Positions 52,141 to 61,000 of a DNA stretch of 64,000 nt are shown piece after piece. A program made the translations under genes and the position numbers. The notes under the pieces are model-generated. The model was not told the DNA's origin. It saw only the letters and a list, made by a program, of their open reading frames with translations, and ran no database searches. This stretch comes from Pseudovibrio sp. Alg231-02 (GTDB lineage Bacteria > Pseudomonadota > Alphaproteobacteria > Rhizobiales > Stappiaceae), in the NCBI RefSeq assembly GCF_900143565.1, contig NZ_FREX01000001.1:821068-885067 (forward strand). Reading direction: 5' to 3'. The first letter of the stretch is position 1, and each line of letters starts with the position of its first letter.

Positions 52141-52533
52141 TCAGGCAGGCTCGTTCACAATGCTTGCGATCTTCCACCGGCCTTCGATGTTGATAAGCAG
52201 GTAGTGGCAAGTGAAATCGAAGACTGCTTCGCCTTCGTCATCTTCCTGCTGCCAGTCGAGGCTGACGCTCGCGGTGGAGCCGGAGATGTGAGAGGACACC
52301 ACTTCGTAGATGGAAGAGGTTACATAATGCTCGCGGTGCACTTCCAAGAGTGCTTCGATGTTTTCGCAAAGCTCTGCCTTGTCGTTGAAGACATGGCCTT
52401 CTTCCAGCTGCCAGATTACACAGGGAAATGCAAAGCAATCTGCAATCAGCCCGGCGTCATAATCCTCATAGGCATCTGCATAGCTATCAAACAACTCGGA
52501 GAGCATTAGTTCTGTTTCGTCCTGAACACTCAT
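52141..52533 (-). CDS. NTF2-like/SnoaL-type small protein
   Basis: The 130-residue protein has a long N-terminal helix pair (LMLSELFDSYADAYEDYDAGL), followed by CFAFPCVIWQL and strands ending FDFTCHYLLINIEGRWKIASI, which fits the NTF2-like cone fold. Members bind or isomerise small ligands, or just dimerise. No active-site Asp/His pair is clear. It is monocistronic with a terminator. Confidence 0.7.
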   Translation of the reverse strand: MSVQDETELMLSELFDSYADAYEDYDAGLIADCFAFPCVIWQLEEGHVFNDKAELCENIEALLEVHREHYVTSSIYEVVSSHISGSTASVSLDWQQEDDEGEAVFDFTCHYLLINIEGRWKIASIVNEPA

Positions 52534-52883
52534 AGTGACTGCCCCTTTTCCCAGCTTATTGATGTGCCAGCATTTTTCACGAAGGTAAGGCTTCTGGAGC
52601 CCGTTTTCCCTTATATGCCGTGGATAGGGCTCAGTTTGCCAGTCCTTTTTTCAGAAGGAAACAAATTTCATGGGTATTTTCCGCTTTTTATGCCGATATC
52701 CCGACCACCTCACAGAATAAATCTCATGGTTTGACACCAATGGGTTGAGTGAGATCGGTTTATCCCCCTCCCTTCTCCTCTTTGCTAAAATGTTCTTGGT
52801 TTGCCCCATTTCTGATTGGCACATGTGATCATTGGTGGCAAAGTGCGCTCAACTGTTTTCAGGATCGGACCTTTTCGTCGTTT
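52534..52883. other. Divergent region before the Lhr-like helicase
   Basis: This 350-bp gap separates the NTF2-like start from the helicase ATG. The helicase frame stays open upstream to 52749 but without family likeness. No hairpin or repeat was recognised. Confidence 0.45.
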
Positions 52884-55412
52884 ATGACAGACACCTCTCA
52901 CCTTCCCTCAGTCTTTAACAACTGGTTTGGCAGCCGTGGTTGGGCACCGCGTGCTCACCAGCTGGAGCTGTTTGACAAGGTGACCGCTGGCAACTCCGCC
53001 CTTCTGATCGCTCCGACTGGTGGCGGTAAGACACTGGCGGGCTTTTTGCCGTCACTGGTGGACCTGCATCACAAACGTCAGGCGGACAAGCGCAAGGCCG
53101 GAGAAGCAAAAGCTGCTGGGACAGGCGGTCTGCACACGCTTTACATGTCTCCCCTTAAAGCACTAGCGACGGATATTCACCGGAACCTTGAGGTGCCAAT
53201 TGAGGAGATGGGGCTTTCCATCAAGCTGGAGACCCGTTCCGGCGATACGCCCAGCCACAAGAAGCAGCGCCAGAAACGTCTTCCACCAGATATTTTGCTG
53301 ACCACGCCGGAACAGATCTCACTTCTGCTTTCTGACAAGAACGCCGAGCGGCTGTTTGCTGATCTGCACTATGTCATTTTGGATGAGTTGCACGAGCTGG
53401 TGACCTCCAAGCGCGGGGACCTGCTCGCTCTGGCTCTGACCCGTTTGCGCAAGCTAGCACCTAACCTGCGCTGTATCGGGCTTTCGGCCACCATTGCGCA
53501 CCCTGATGATCTGCGTGCCTATCTGGTGGAACAACCTTTATCGCAACAGGTTCGCCATGCTGAAATTGTGCAGGCCAAAGGTGGGGCCAAGCCGCATATC
53601 AGCATCCTGGAGACGCAGGAAAGGCTACCGTGGTCTGGTCATTCCTGCATCTACGCCCTGCCGGAGATCTATGAGGAGATTAAAGCCCACACCACCACAC
53701 TGGTGTTTGTAAACACGCGCTCGCAAGCAGAACGGCTGTTTCAGGAACTTTGGCGCATCAATGAAGATACGCTGCCTATTGCGCTTCACCATGGCTCGCT
53801 GGATGTGGGACAACGCCGCAAGGTGGAAGCCCATATGGCGGCGGGTCAGCTTAAAGCCGTAGTGTGTACCTCCTCGCTGGATCTGGGTATCGACTGGGGT
53901 GATATCGATCTGGTGATCAATGTGGGCGCTCCCAAAGGGGCAAGCCGGCTGGCGCAGCGTATTGGACGCGCCAATCACCGCATGAATGAAGCCTCCAAGG
54001 CCATTTTAGTACCCTCCAACCGGTTTGAGGTGTTGGAATGTCAGGCAGCCCTGGAAGCCTCTGAAGCAGGTGAGCAAGATACCCCTCCTCTTCGTGAGGG
54101 CGGATTGGATGTTTTGGCCCAGCACATTATGTGCGTTGCCTGTGCTGCGTCGTTTGAGCCTGAGCAGCTTTATGAAGAGGTGATCAGCAGTCAATCCTAC
54201 AGGCATCTGGATTATGATCTGTTTGTGAAGGCCGTGGAGTTTGTGGCAACAGGTGGCTATGCGCTCAAAGCCTATGACAGATACGCCAAGTTGCGCCCGA
54301 CCAAAGAGGGGTTGTTTCGCGTTTCCCACCCGCAATTTGCCCAGCAATATCGCCTCAACTCCGGTACAATTTTAGATGCGGCAACGCTCAAAGTACGGCA
54401 GGTGAAACCACGCGGAGCCAACAGCAAACGGCCTCTTGGGTTTGGCGGCAAGATGCTGGGAGAGATTGAAGAGTGGTTTATTGAGCAGCTTGCTGTAGGC
54501 GATACTTTTGTGTTTGCCGGTCAGGTGCTTAAGTTTGAAGGCCTTAAGGAGAGCGAGGCCTATGTGTCCCGCAGTGCTTCGCAAGACCCGAAGATCCCGA
54601 GTTATCAAGGCGGCAAGTTTCCGCTCAGCACCTATCTTGCTGAGGGTGTGCGCAACTTTGCTTCTGATCCTAACAGTTGGTCTTCTTTGCCAGGTCAGGT
54701 TCGTGAATGGTTGGAATTACAAAAAGAGAAATCACAGTTACCAGATTATGAACGTCTTCTGGTAGAGACCTTTCCGCGGAACGATAAGCACTACCTTGTG
54801 TGCTACCCGTTTGAAGGCAGATTGGCTCACCAAACGCTGGGAATGCTGCTGACACGCCGTCTTGAGCGCGCTGGCCTGCATCCTCTGGGGTTTGTGGCAA
54901 CTGAGTATTCACTGGCCCTGTGGGGGCTGACAGATTTGGGCGCTGCCATAAAAAGCGGGCGTTTGAAGCTGGATGACCTATTTGAAGAAGATATGCTTGG
55001 TGATGACCTTGAAGCGTGGCTTGCTGAAAGTAGTTTGATGAAACGAACCTTTAGAAATTGCGCTATGATCTCAGGTCTCGTAGAACGACGGCACCCTGGC
55101 AAAGAGAAAACCGGGCGGCAGATAACTATAAATACGGATCTTATTTATAACGTACTGCACGAACACGAGCCCGATCACCTGCTTTTACAAGCAACCTGGA
55201 CGGATGCCGCTACAGGACTTCTGGATATCTCTCGTTTAGGTCACTTTCTTTCTCGTATCGACAAAAGAATCACGCATAGTGCTTTGGGTCGCGTTTCTCC
55301 TTTGGCTATTCCGGTTCTTCTTGAAATTGGGAAAGAGCCTATCTTTGGAAGTGCGACAGAAGAGCTGCTGGCAGACGCAGCAGATGATTTATTACTGGAG
55401 GCCCAATTGTGA
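52884..55412 (+). CDS. Ligase-associated DNA-damage-response DEXH helicase (Lhr-like)
   Basis: The 842-residue superfamily 2 helicase has Walker A APTGGGKT at 43-50, DELH at 167-170, a GLSATIAHPDDLRAYLV motif III region, and the RecA2 motifs SSLDLGIDWGDIDLVIN and AQRIGRANHRMN. A long C-terminal part follows, as in Lhr proteins. This subgroup is typically encoded with an ATP-dependent DNA ligase, a ligase-associated exonuclease and PdeM. Here only PdeM follows. I use MTDTSHLPSVFNNWF, which matches the family start although its ribosome-binding site is weak. It overlaps pdeM by four bases. Confidence 0.92.
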   Translation: MTDTSHLPSVFNNWFGSRGWAPRAHQLELFDKVTAGNSALLIAPTGGGKTLAGFLPSLVDLHHKRQADKRKAGEAKAAGTGGLHTLYMSPLKALATDIHRNLEVPIEEMGLSIKLETRSGDTPSHKKQRQKRLPPDILLTTPEQISLLLSDKNAERLFADLHYVILDELHELVTSKRGDLLALALTRLRKLAPNLRCIGLSATIAHPDDLRAYLVEQPLSQQVRHAEIVQAKGGAKPHISILETQERLPWSGHSCIYALPEIYEEIKAHTTTLVFVNTRSQAERLFQELWRINEDTLPIALHHGSLDVGQRRKVEAHMAAGQLKAVVCTSSLDLGIDWGDIDLVINVGAPKGASRLAQRIGRANHRMNEASKAILVPSNRFEVLECQAALEASEAGEQDTPPLREGGLDVLAQHIMCVACAASFEPEQLYEEVISSQSYRHLDYDLFVKAVEFVATGGYALKAYDRYAKLRPTKEGLFRVSHPQFAQQYRLNSGTILDAATLKVRQVKPRGANSKRPLGFGGKMLGEIEEWFIEQLAVGDTFVFAGQVLKFEGLKESEAYVSRSASQDPKIPSYQGGKFPLSTYLAEGVRNFASDPNSWSSLPGQVREWLELQKEKSQLPDYERLLVETFPRNDKHYLVCYPFEGRLAHQTLGMLLTRRLERAGLHPLGFVATEYSLALWGLTDLGAAIKSGRLKLDDLFEEDMLGDDLEAWLAESSLMKRTFRNCAMISGLVERRHPGKEKTGRQITINTDLIYNVLHEHEPDHLLLQATWTDAATGLLDISRLGHFLSRIDKRITHSALGRVSPLAIPVLLEIGKEPIFGSATEELLADAADDLLLEAQL

Positions 55413-56152
55413 GACTTAACAGTCAGTTGCAGCCACGAGTAGAACCGAGTTATCGTCAACCTATTCCTGTATGCCACGACTTGTCTCTCGCAAGAGAACT
55501 TGTTGGCCTTCACGACAGTGGAGCCCTGTGGTGGCCAGATGAGCGGACCCTTGTGGTTTCCGATCTCCATCTGGAAAAAGCAGCCAGCATTGCCAAGAGC
55601 AAGGGCCTGATGCTGCCTCCTTATGATACAGCTGCCACACTGGAAAAGCTCTCCGCCCTGATCGATCTGTTCGATCCGCGTCGCGTGATCTGTCTTGGTG
55701 ACAGTTTCCATGACTGCGAAAGCTCCGAGCGCATGCCTGCGGCGTATCTCGCCATGCTGGCGACCATGCAGCTGGGACGGGAGTGGATCTGGATCACCGG
55801 CAACCACGACCCTGAGATTGCCCGGCACATTTGCGGTGAGCGCTATCAAGAGCTCTCCATCAAATCCCTCAGTTTCCGGCATGAGCCGAATGAAGAGGCT
55901 GAGCGCGGCGAGATTTGCGGGCACTTGCACCCAGCTGCCAAAGTGCGCCGGATGGGCCGTACCATTCGCAGAGCCTGCTTTGCGACCAACGGCAACCGCC
56001 TTGTGTTGCCAGCCTTTGGTGCGCTGACAGGTGGCCTAAATGTGATGGACAGAGCTTTTTCTGATGTGTTTGCCGAGAAGCGGTTCTCGGTGTTCATGCT
56101 GGGCAACGGGCGATTGTTCCCATTCACTGCCTCCAAGCTCCTCAGCGATTAA
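55409..56152 (+). CDS. pdeM: Ligase-associated metallophosphoesterase PdeM
   Basis: This 247-residue calcineurin-like protein has the full metal set: SDLHLEKAAS, LGDSFHDCE, TGNHDPEIA and CGHLHPAAK. GTG at 55409 overlaps the helicase stop (GTGA) and has CTGGAGG upstream, so translation is coupled. PdeM is thought to act as a nuclease or phosphatase in the ligase-associated repair set. The usual ligase and exonuclease genes are absent from this window. A terminator follows. Confidence 0.92.
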   Translation: MRLNSQLQPRVEPSYRQPIPVCHDLSLARELVGLHDSGALWWPDERTLVVSDLHLEKAASIAKSKGLMLPPYDTAATLEKLSALIDLFDPRRVICLGDSFHDCESSERMPAAYLAMLATMQLGREWIWITGNHDPEIARHICGERYQELSIKSLSFRHEPNEEAERGEICGHLHPAAKVRRMGRTIRRACFATNGNRLVLPAFGALTGGLNVMDRAFSDVFAEKRFSVFMLGNGRLFPFTASKLLSD

Positions 56153-56155
56153 CAA

Positions 56156-56184
56156 AAAAGGCCCTTCTGATTTGAGGGCCTTTT
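56156..56184 (+). terminator. Rho-independent terminator of the helicase-pdeM operon
   Basis: AAAAGGCCCT at 56156-56165 pairs with AGGGCCTTTT at 56175-56184, followed by GTTTTG. Loop of 9 nt. Confidence 0.9.
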
Positions 56185-56217
56185 GTTTTGTCTACCGTCG
56201 CTGAACGCTTTCGCTTC

Positions 56218-57003
56218 CTAATCTTTCTTGAAGATCACGCCTGCGAGCCATCCGGTGAACAGGGCCAGAATAATGGCCAGTGCGCCGTAGACTGCCGGAT
56301 GTTGCCGGGACAGGTTGAATGTCACCTGCTCAAAGCCTGTTTTCGCCACGGTCAGGACTTGCTCCTGCTGGTCCAGCAATACGCCTCCGCTGAAGAGGAA
56401 GGTCGTGACCTTGTAGTCGCCTGTCGGGATGGTGGCTGGCAGGTCCACTGTGGTGGAGAACAGGGTCGGGCTCAGGAAGTTGATGGACTTGGACATCTGC
56501 GAATAAAGGCCGTGCTGGACACGGGAGCGCAGGAACGCTGCCTTGAACGCATTGCGCTCCAACGCTGGCGCACGGGTGCCCAGGGCTGCAAGCGGCAGGT
56601 GTTCCAAACCAATGCGGTACTGTTTGAGCCAGTCGTCTGATGCGATGTTGCGCAGGTCATCCGTTGCATGGACGGCGTAGAAACTTGGGACAGCGATGTA
56701 GGTCTGTGAGGTGGCGTTGATCCAGAGGCCAACGATACGATCCTTACGCCATGTGGTGACGCGTTCCAGTGGGCCTTCCACAACGACGACCACATCCTGA
56801 TTGCCGGTTCTGGAGACGGTTTCTGCGTCTCTGGCGATCTCTCCGTAAACGAGGATCTGCGTTCCGGTGAAGTTGGAGGTGATGGCCACGTGAGAGGACG
56901 AGACGGCAGACACGAGCTTTTCAGCCAGAGCGGGTGCACCAGAGATGAGTGCCAGAAAGAGGACTGTCAGCAGTGTAGTGAGTGAGTGGAGCGCTCGTCT
57001 CAT
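56218..57003 (-). CDS. TIGR02186 family membrane-anchored protein
   Basis: The 261-residue protein has an N-terminal signal sequence (residues 1-27, ending GAPALA), a periplasmic strand-rich domain with SSHVAITSNFTGTQILVYGE, and a C-terminal helix (AIILALFTGWLAGVIF) followed by KKD. It belongs to TIGR02186, found next to TauE/SafE permeases in Alphaproteobacteria. The start overlaps the permease stop (ATGA). The role is unknown. It may be an accessory subunit of the permease. Confidence 0.85.
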   Translation of the reverse strand: MRRALHSLTTLLTVLFLALISGAPALAEKLVSAVSSSHVAITSNFTGTQILVYGEIARDAETVSRTGNQDVVVVVEGPLERVTTWRKDRIVGLWINATSQTYIAVPSFYAVHATDDLRNIASDDWLKQYRIGLEHLPLAALGTRAPALERNAFKAAFLRSRVQHGLYSQMSKSINFLSPTLFSTTVDLPATIPTGDYKVTTFLFSGGVLLDQQEQVLTVAKTGFEQVTFNLSRQHPAVYGALAIILALFTGWLAGVIFKKD

Positions 57004-57947
57004 TTGACTGGCTCCTCAATCACGCTGACGGAATAGAGGTCTTCCGGTTCCACAATCAGATTGAACGCGAAGCGCAGGCCGACGAGCAGCACCAGCAGGC
57101 CGAGGCCGAGGCGCAGGTGTTCACCGCGCATGCCCTGCCCCACCTGAGCGCCGAACTGGGCGCCAATCACGCCGCCGATCATGAGCGTCAGGGCGAGCAC
57201 GATATCAACGGACTGGGTGTTGATGGCATGCAGGAAGGTCGCCACGGCCATGGTGCCGAGGATTTGCAGCAGTGAGGTGCCGATGACGATGTTGGCCGGT
57301 ACGCGCAGCAGGTAGATCAGCGCCGGCACCATCATAAAGCCGCCGCCGATGCCGAGAACTGAGCCGAGGAAACCGATGGAGCTGCCGATACCGAAGATCG
57401 GGATGACGCTCACATACAGTTTAGACCGGCGGAAACGGACCTTGAACGGCAGGCCATGCACCCAGTTGTGTTGTCCGGGCTTGCGGCCAGCAGGTGCTTT
57501 CCCGCTTTTGCGGCGCATGATGGCCTTCATGGACTCACCCAGCATCAGCACGCCGATGGTGCCGAGGAAGGTGACGTAGGCCAGCGAGATCACCAGATCC
57601 AACTGCCCAAGGCTGCGCAGGATGCCGAAGATCCAGACGCCGATTGCCGAGCCGACGATACCCGAACACAGCAGAACACCCGCGAGTTTGAAGTCAATGC
57701 CCGCTTTGCGCCAGTACGACAGAACGCCGGAGGCCGAGGAGGCAACGATCTGTGTGGTGACGGTTGCAACAGAGACCGCTGGCGGAATTCCGGAGAAAAT
57801 GAGCAGTGGCGTGAGCAGGAAGCCGCCACCAATGCCGAAAAGCCCTGAGAGGAACCCGACGGTTCCGCCCATGGCGAAGATCATAAAGACATTAATCGGC
57901 AGTTCTGCGATGGGTAGATAGATCTGCAAAATGGCACCGCGGGTCAC
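57000..57947 (-). CDS. TauE/SafE-family sulfite/anion export permease
   Basis: This 315-residue protein has about eight membrane helices in two halves, with FLSGLFGIGGGFLLTPLLIF and its counterpart FLGSVLGIGGGFMMVPALIYL, the duplicated TauE glycine motif. Family members export sulfite, sulfoacetate or related anions. The frame starts at GTG 57947, but a TTG at 57929 gives MQIYLPIAELPINVF, which fits the family better. It is coupled to the TIGR02186 gene. Confidence 0.88.
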   Translation of the reverse strand: MTRGAILQIYLPIAELPINVFMIFAMGGTVGFLSGLFGIGGGFLLTPLLIFSGIPPAVSVATVTTQIVASSASGVLSYWRKAGIDFKLAGVLLCSGIVGSAIGVWIFGILRSLGQLDLVISLAYVTFLGTIGVLMLGESMKAIMRRKSGKAPAGRKPGQHNWVHGLPFKVRFRRSKLYVSVIPIFGIGSSIGFLGSVLGIGGGFMMVPALIYLLRVPANIVIGTSLLQILGTMAVATFLHAINTQSVDIVLALTLMIGGVIGAQFGAQVGQGMRGEHLRLGLGLLVLLVGLRFAFNLIVEPEDLYSVSVIEEPVK

Positions 57948-57949
57948 TC

Positions 57950-57980
57950 AGGTGACCTGACAGTGCGCCCCGAGTCACCT
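57950..57980. other. Hairpin upstream of the TauE/SafE operon
   Basis: AGGTGAC at 57950-57956 pairs with GTCACCT at 57974-57980 in the 5' leader, directly before the permease frame. The loop is GC-rich. No known riboswitch was recognised. If the TTG start is used, the hairpin stays clear of the ribosome-binding site. Confidence 0.4.
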
Positions 57981-58086
57981 TTTATCCAACAACATTGTAG
58001 AGTGTTAAGCGCCATTCCAGACGCTCTGTCAATCTACGCGGAGCAGCAAGTGCAAATCTAACCAGAAATCCCCTAGTAACGTGAAA

Positions 58087-61000
58087 TTATATGGTCTGAG
58101 AGGCCAGCGCCGTCATCAGACGCCGGTCAGGTTCACCCGTTGCTTCCATTCCCAAACGCGCTTGCAAACTCTTGATCGCGCGCCGTGTATTAGGTCCCAT
58201 TACACCATCTGGGTTGCCTGGATCATACCCCATATCGAGCAAGGCTTGCTGTATTTTTTTCACAGATGGAGAACCGGCCTGTGAAACTGTGGTTTTCGGC
58301 TTGCCAGACCACTTGGTGTCGATCATGACCTTGTTGGCAGCAGGATCAACCGGCTTCATCTGATAGGTCGCAACTGCTTCCAGAGCCTGTCCGTGCTGTC
58401 GCTTGGTCAGGCTGGCGGCGACTTCGTCGCGTTTTCCGGCGGCGTCATCGTCTCCCTGCAGGGCTGCGAGGGCGAACCACTTGTAGCTTTCCACCAGATC
58501 CTGCTTCATGCCAAGGCCACGCGCTGCGAGGATGGCAAGGTTGAACTTGCTGTCTGCTACGCCATGGTCAGCAGCGATGCGGAACCATTTGACGGCGGAG
58601 GTGTAATCCGGTTTGCCATCGATGCCCTCTACGAAGAGAACAGCGAGGTTGTGCATGGCTTTGATGTTGCCTTGCGCGGCTGCCAGAGAATACCAGTCCC
58701 GTGCCTGTGCCAGATCTTTTTCAACACCGCGGCCTTTTTCATAGAAGCTGCCGAGGCGGTATTGCGCTGGCGCCAGACCTTGCGCTGCTGCTTTGCGGTA
58801 CCAGTCCGCTGCTGCACCCAGATTGGCGGGAACCAGATTGCCTTCCGTGTAGCGACGTGCGACTTCGAACTGGGCGGCAGCATCGCCAGTGGCGGCGGCT
58901 GTGCGCAGATCAATCGGGCCGATTGCATATGGCAGATCGTAGGCGGACTGTTTTGGAGCAACCTGCTGAACTGGCTGCTGCGGAATGATTGGTGTCACCT
59001 GCTCTCCAAACCCAGAGGCGGTTGCCTGCGTGGTTGGGACGCTTGCCGTTGTGATCGGATCTGCGGCCACATTGGAAGCAACTTTTTGAGCTGGCTGTGC
59101 TTTGCTATTTCCCCCGCCAATGTCGGTTGCCTGACCAAAGATCAATTCTTTGGTTGGCTCGGACGGTGCGGTGGCGGAGCCAGACTGCCAGATGCTTGTG
59201 GAACTGACGGGTGAAGGTAACTCTACCCCAGAGGGCATGGAGGATACACGGCTGACAACATCAGGCGCTGCAATTGCGTCTACACCACCGCTCAGCAGGG
59301 AGGAGTTGTCTTTGCCTGGCATTGGTGCGTCTGGCGCCATGATGCTTGGCGTTGTGTCAGATCCTGCTGTGTCTACGCCGTCTGAACTGGAGAACAGACC
59401 TGTGTCGAACACCCGCAACGCGCCGATGGTCAGAAGAAGAGCCGCTGCTGCCAGCATGATTGCGCGGCGGCGGTTGGATTTGCTTTCCTTCTTCTTGCAT
59501 TTTGTTTCAGTTTCAACTTTGCCCAGCTCAACTGGTGCAGCAGACAGATTGATCGGCTCTTTCACCGCAGTCTCTGTCTCGCTTACGATGTCTTCTGAGC
59601 TTAAAGAAATAGGCTCTTCGGCCACCTGAAGTTTGCTGAGAACCTCAGCCGTTGCAGCTGCCTTTTTGGCGCGCAGGTTTTCAGGAACCTCAACATTTTT
59701 GGTCCGGTTCGGGCTGATGTAATCACGCAGACGGCGTGCCCGTTCTGGTGCTTTGCTCGTGCCGGATGCAGGTTTTTCGTCTTCCTGCTTGGCTGTCTTC
59801 GCTTCTTTGGCAGCCGCTTTTGCAGCACGGCGGGCCGCTGCTATGAAGTCTGCTTTACGGTTACGCGGGCCTTCGGGTTCAGCTGCAGCAGCCTGTTCCG
59901 CTGAGTTTCCTTTGCGCCCCATATTGAAGGCGCCCAGAATGCTGCTGATCTGCGTGTCGCCAACCAGTTTCTGGTGTTCGTTGGAAATCTCTGTGTTGCC
60001 AATGGCGTTACGGATGCTTTCCAGATTTTCCAGACGATGGGAAATGGTGCCCAGCACATCGCGCACATCTTGCAGCGCATGCTGGTCTACATCGTCTTTC
60101 TGGCCGGATGCTTCCAGCAGGGACTGCAGGTCGAGACGCAGCGCAGAAATGGCGGCTTCAACAGCCTCACCCTGCTCCGCGCCATTGCCCAGAGCCAGAT
60201 TGTCCGTTGCAGCCTTTACCGCATCCTGTGCGATCTGCTGCGCCTTATCCACCATGTCGGTGTGAAGGCCTTTGATCTCTTGCTCGATGGTGCCGAAGCT
60301 GTTTTCCAGATTGCCGATCGCGCCAAACTGGGTCTGAGACATATCCAGCTTTTGAGAAAGGTCTGCAATCTGCTGTTCCAGACGATCAATCTCAACATCT
60401 GAGGACAGGCCAGACGGGCTGGAGATGGTTGCTGCCAGCTCCTGCAGTTGGGATTCAATGTCGCCTGAGGTTGCCAATGCACCGATGTGACCGCGTAGTT
60501 CTGCGATCTCAGCGCGGATCATGGACATTGCTTTGTCGGAGGAACCGGCATGGGCACTGTCTTCAACCATCTGTGTCAGCGTCATCACACGCTGTTCAAG
60601 ACGGGCAAGGGCCGCACTTTCGTTCTCGTTCAAAGCAACCTCGAAGGAGGTTTCCGTCAGGCGGACTTCAATGTCATCCACTTTGTTGCAGAGATGGTCG
60701 AGGCGACCTTCGATGGACGAGAAAGCCTGATCGAAGCCTGTTGTGGCTTCCGGGCTTTTCTCCATGCGATCCAGCTTTTGGCCGATATCAGAAAGGCGAT
60801 CTTCCAAACGGTTCAGTTGATCGTTGTTGCCTGCTTTTTCCGGGCCTTCAGCCAGAATGTTGGAGATGGAGTCCAAACGGCCATGCAGACGGTCAATCAC
60901 TTCGCCATCAGGCATGCGCGTTTCAACGCTGCTGAGGCGAGACTGAATATCACGCTGAATTGCAGAGAAGTGGTCCAGCTCATCCATACGGGCTGTCAGG

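Noticed and set aside
57950-57980. SAM-type riboswitch before the TauE/SafE gene
   Set aside because: Only a simple hairpin is seen. The conserved core of the known SAM-binding motifs is missing.
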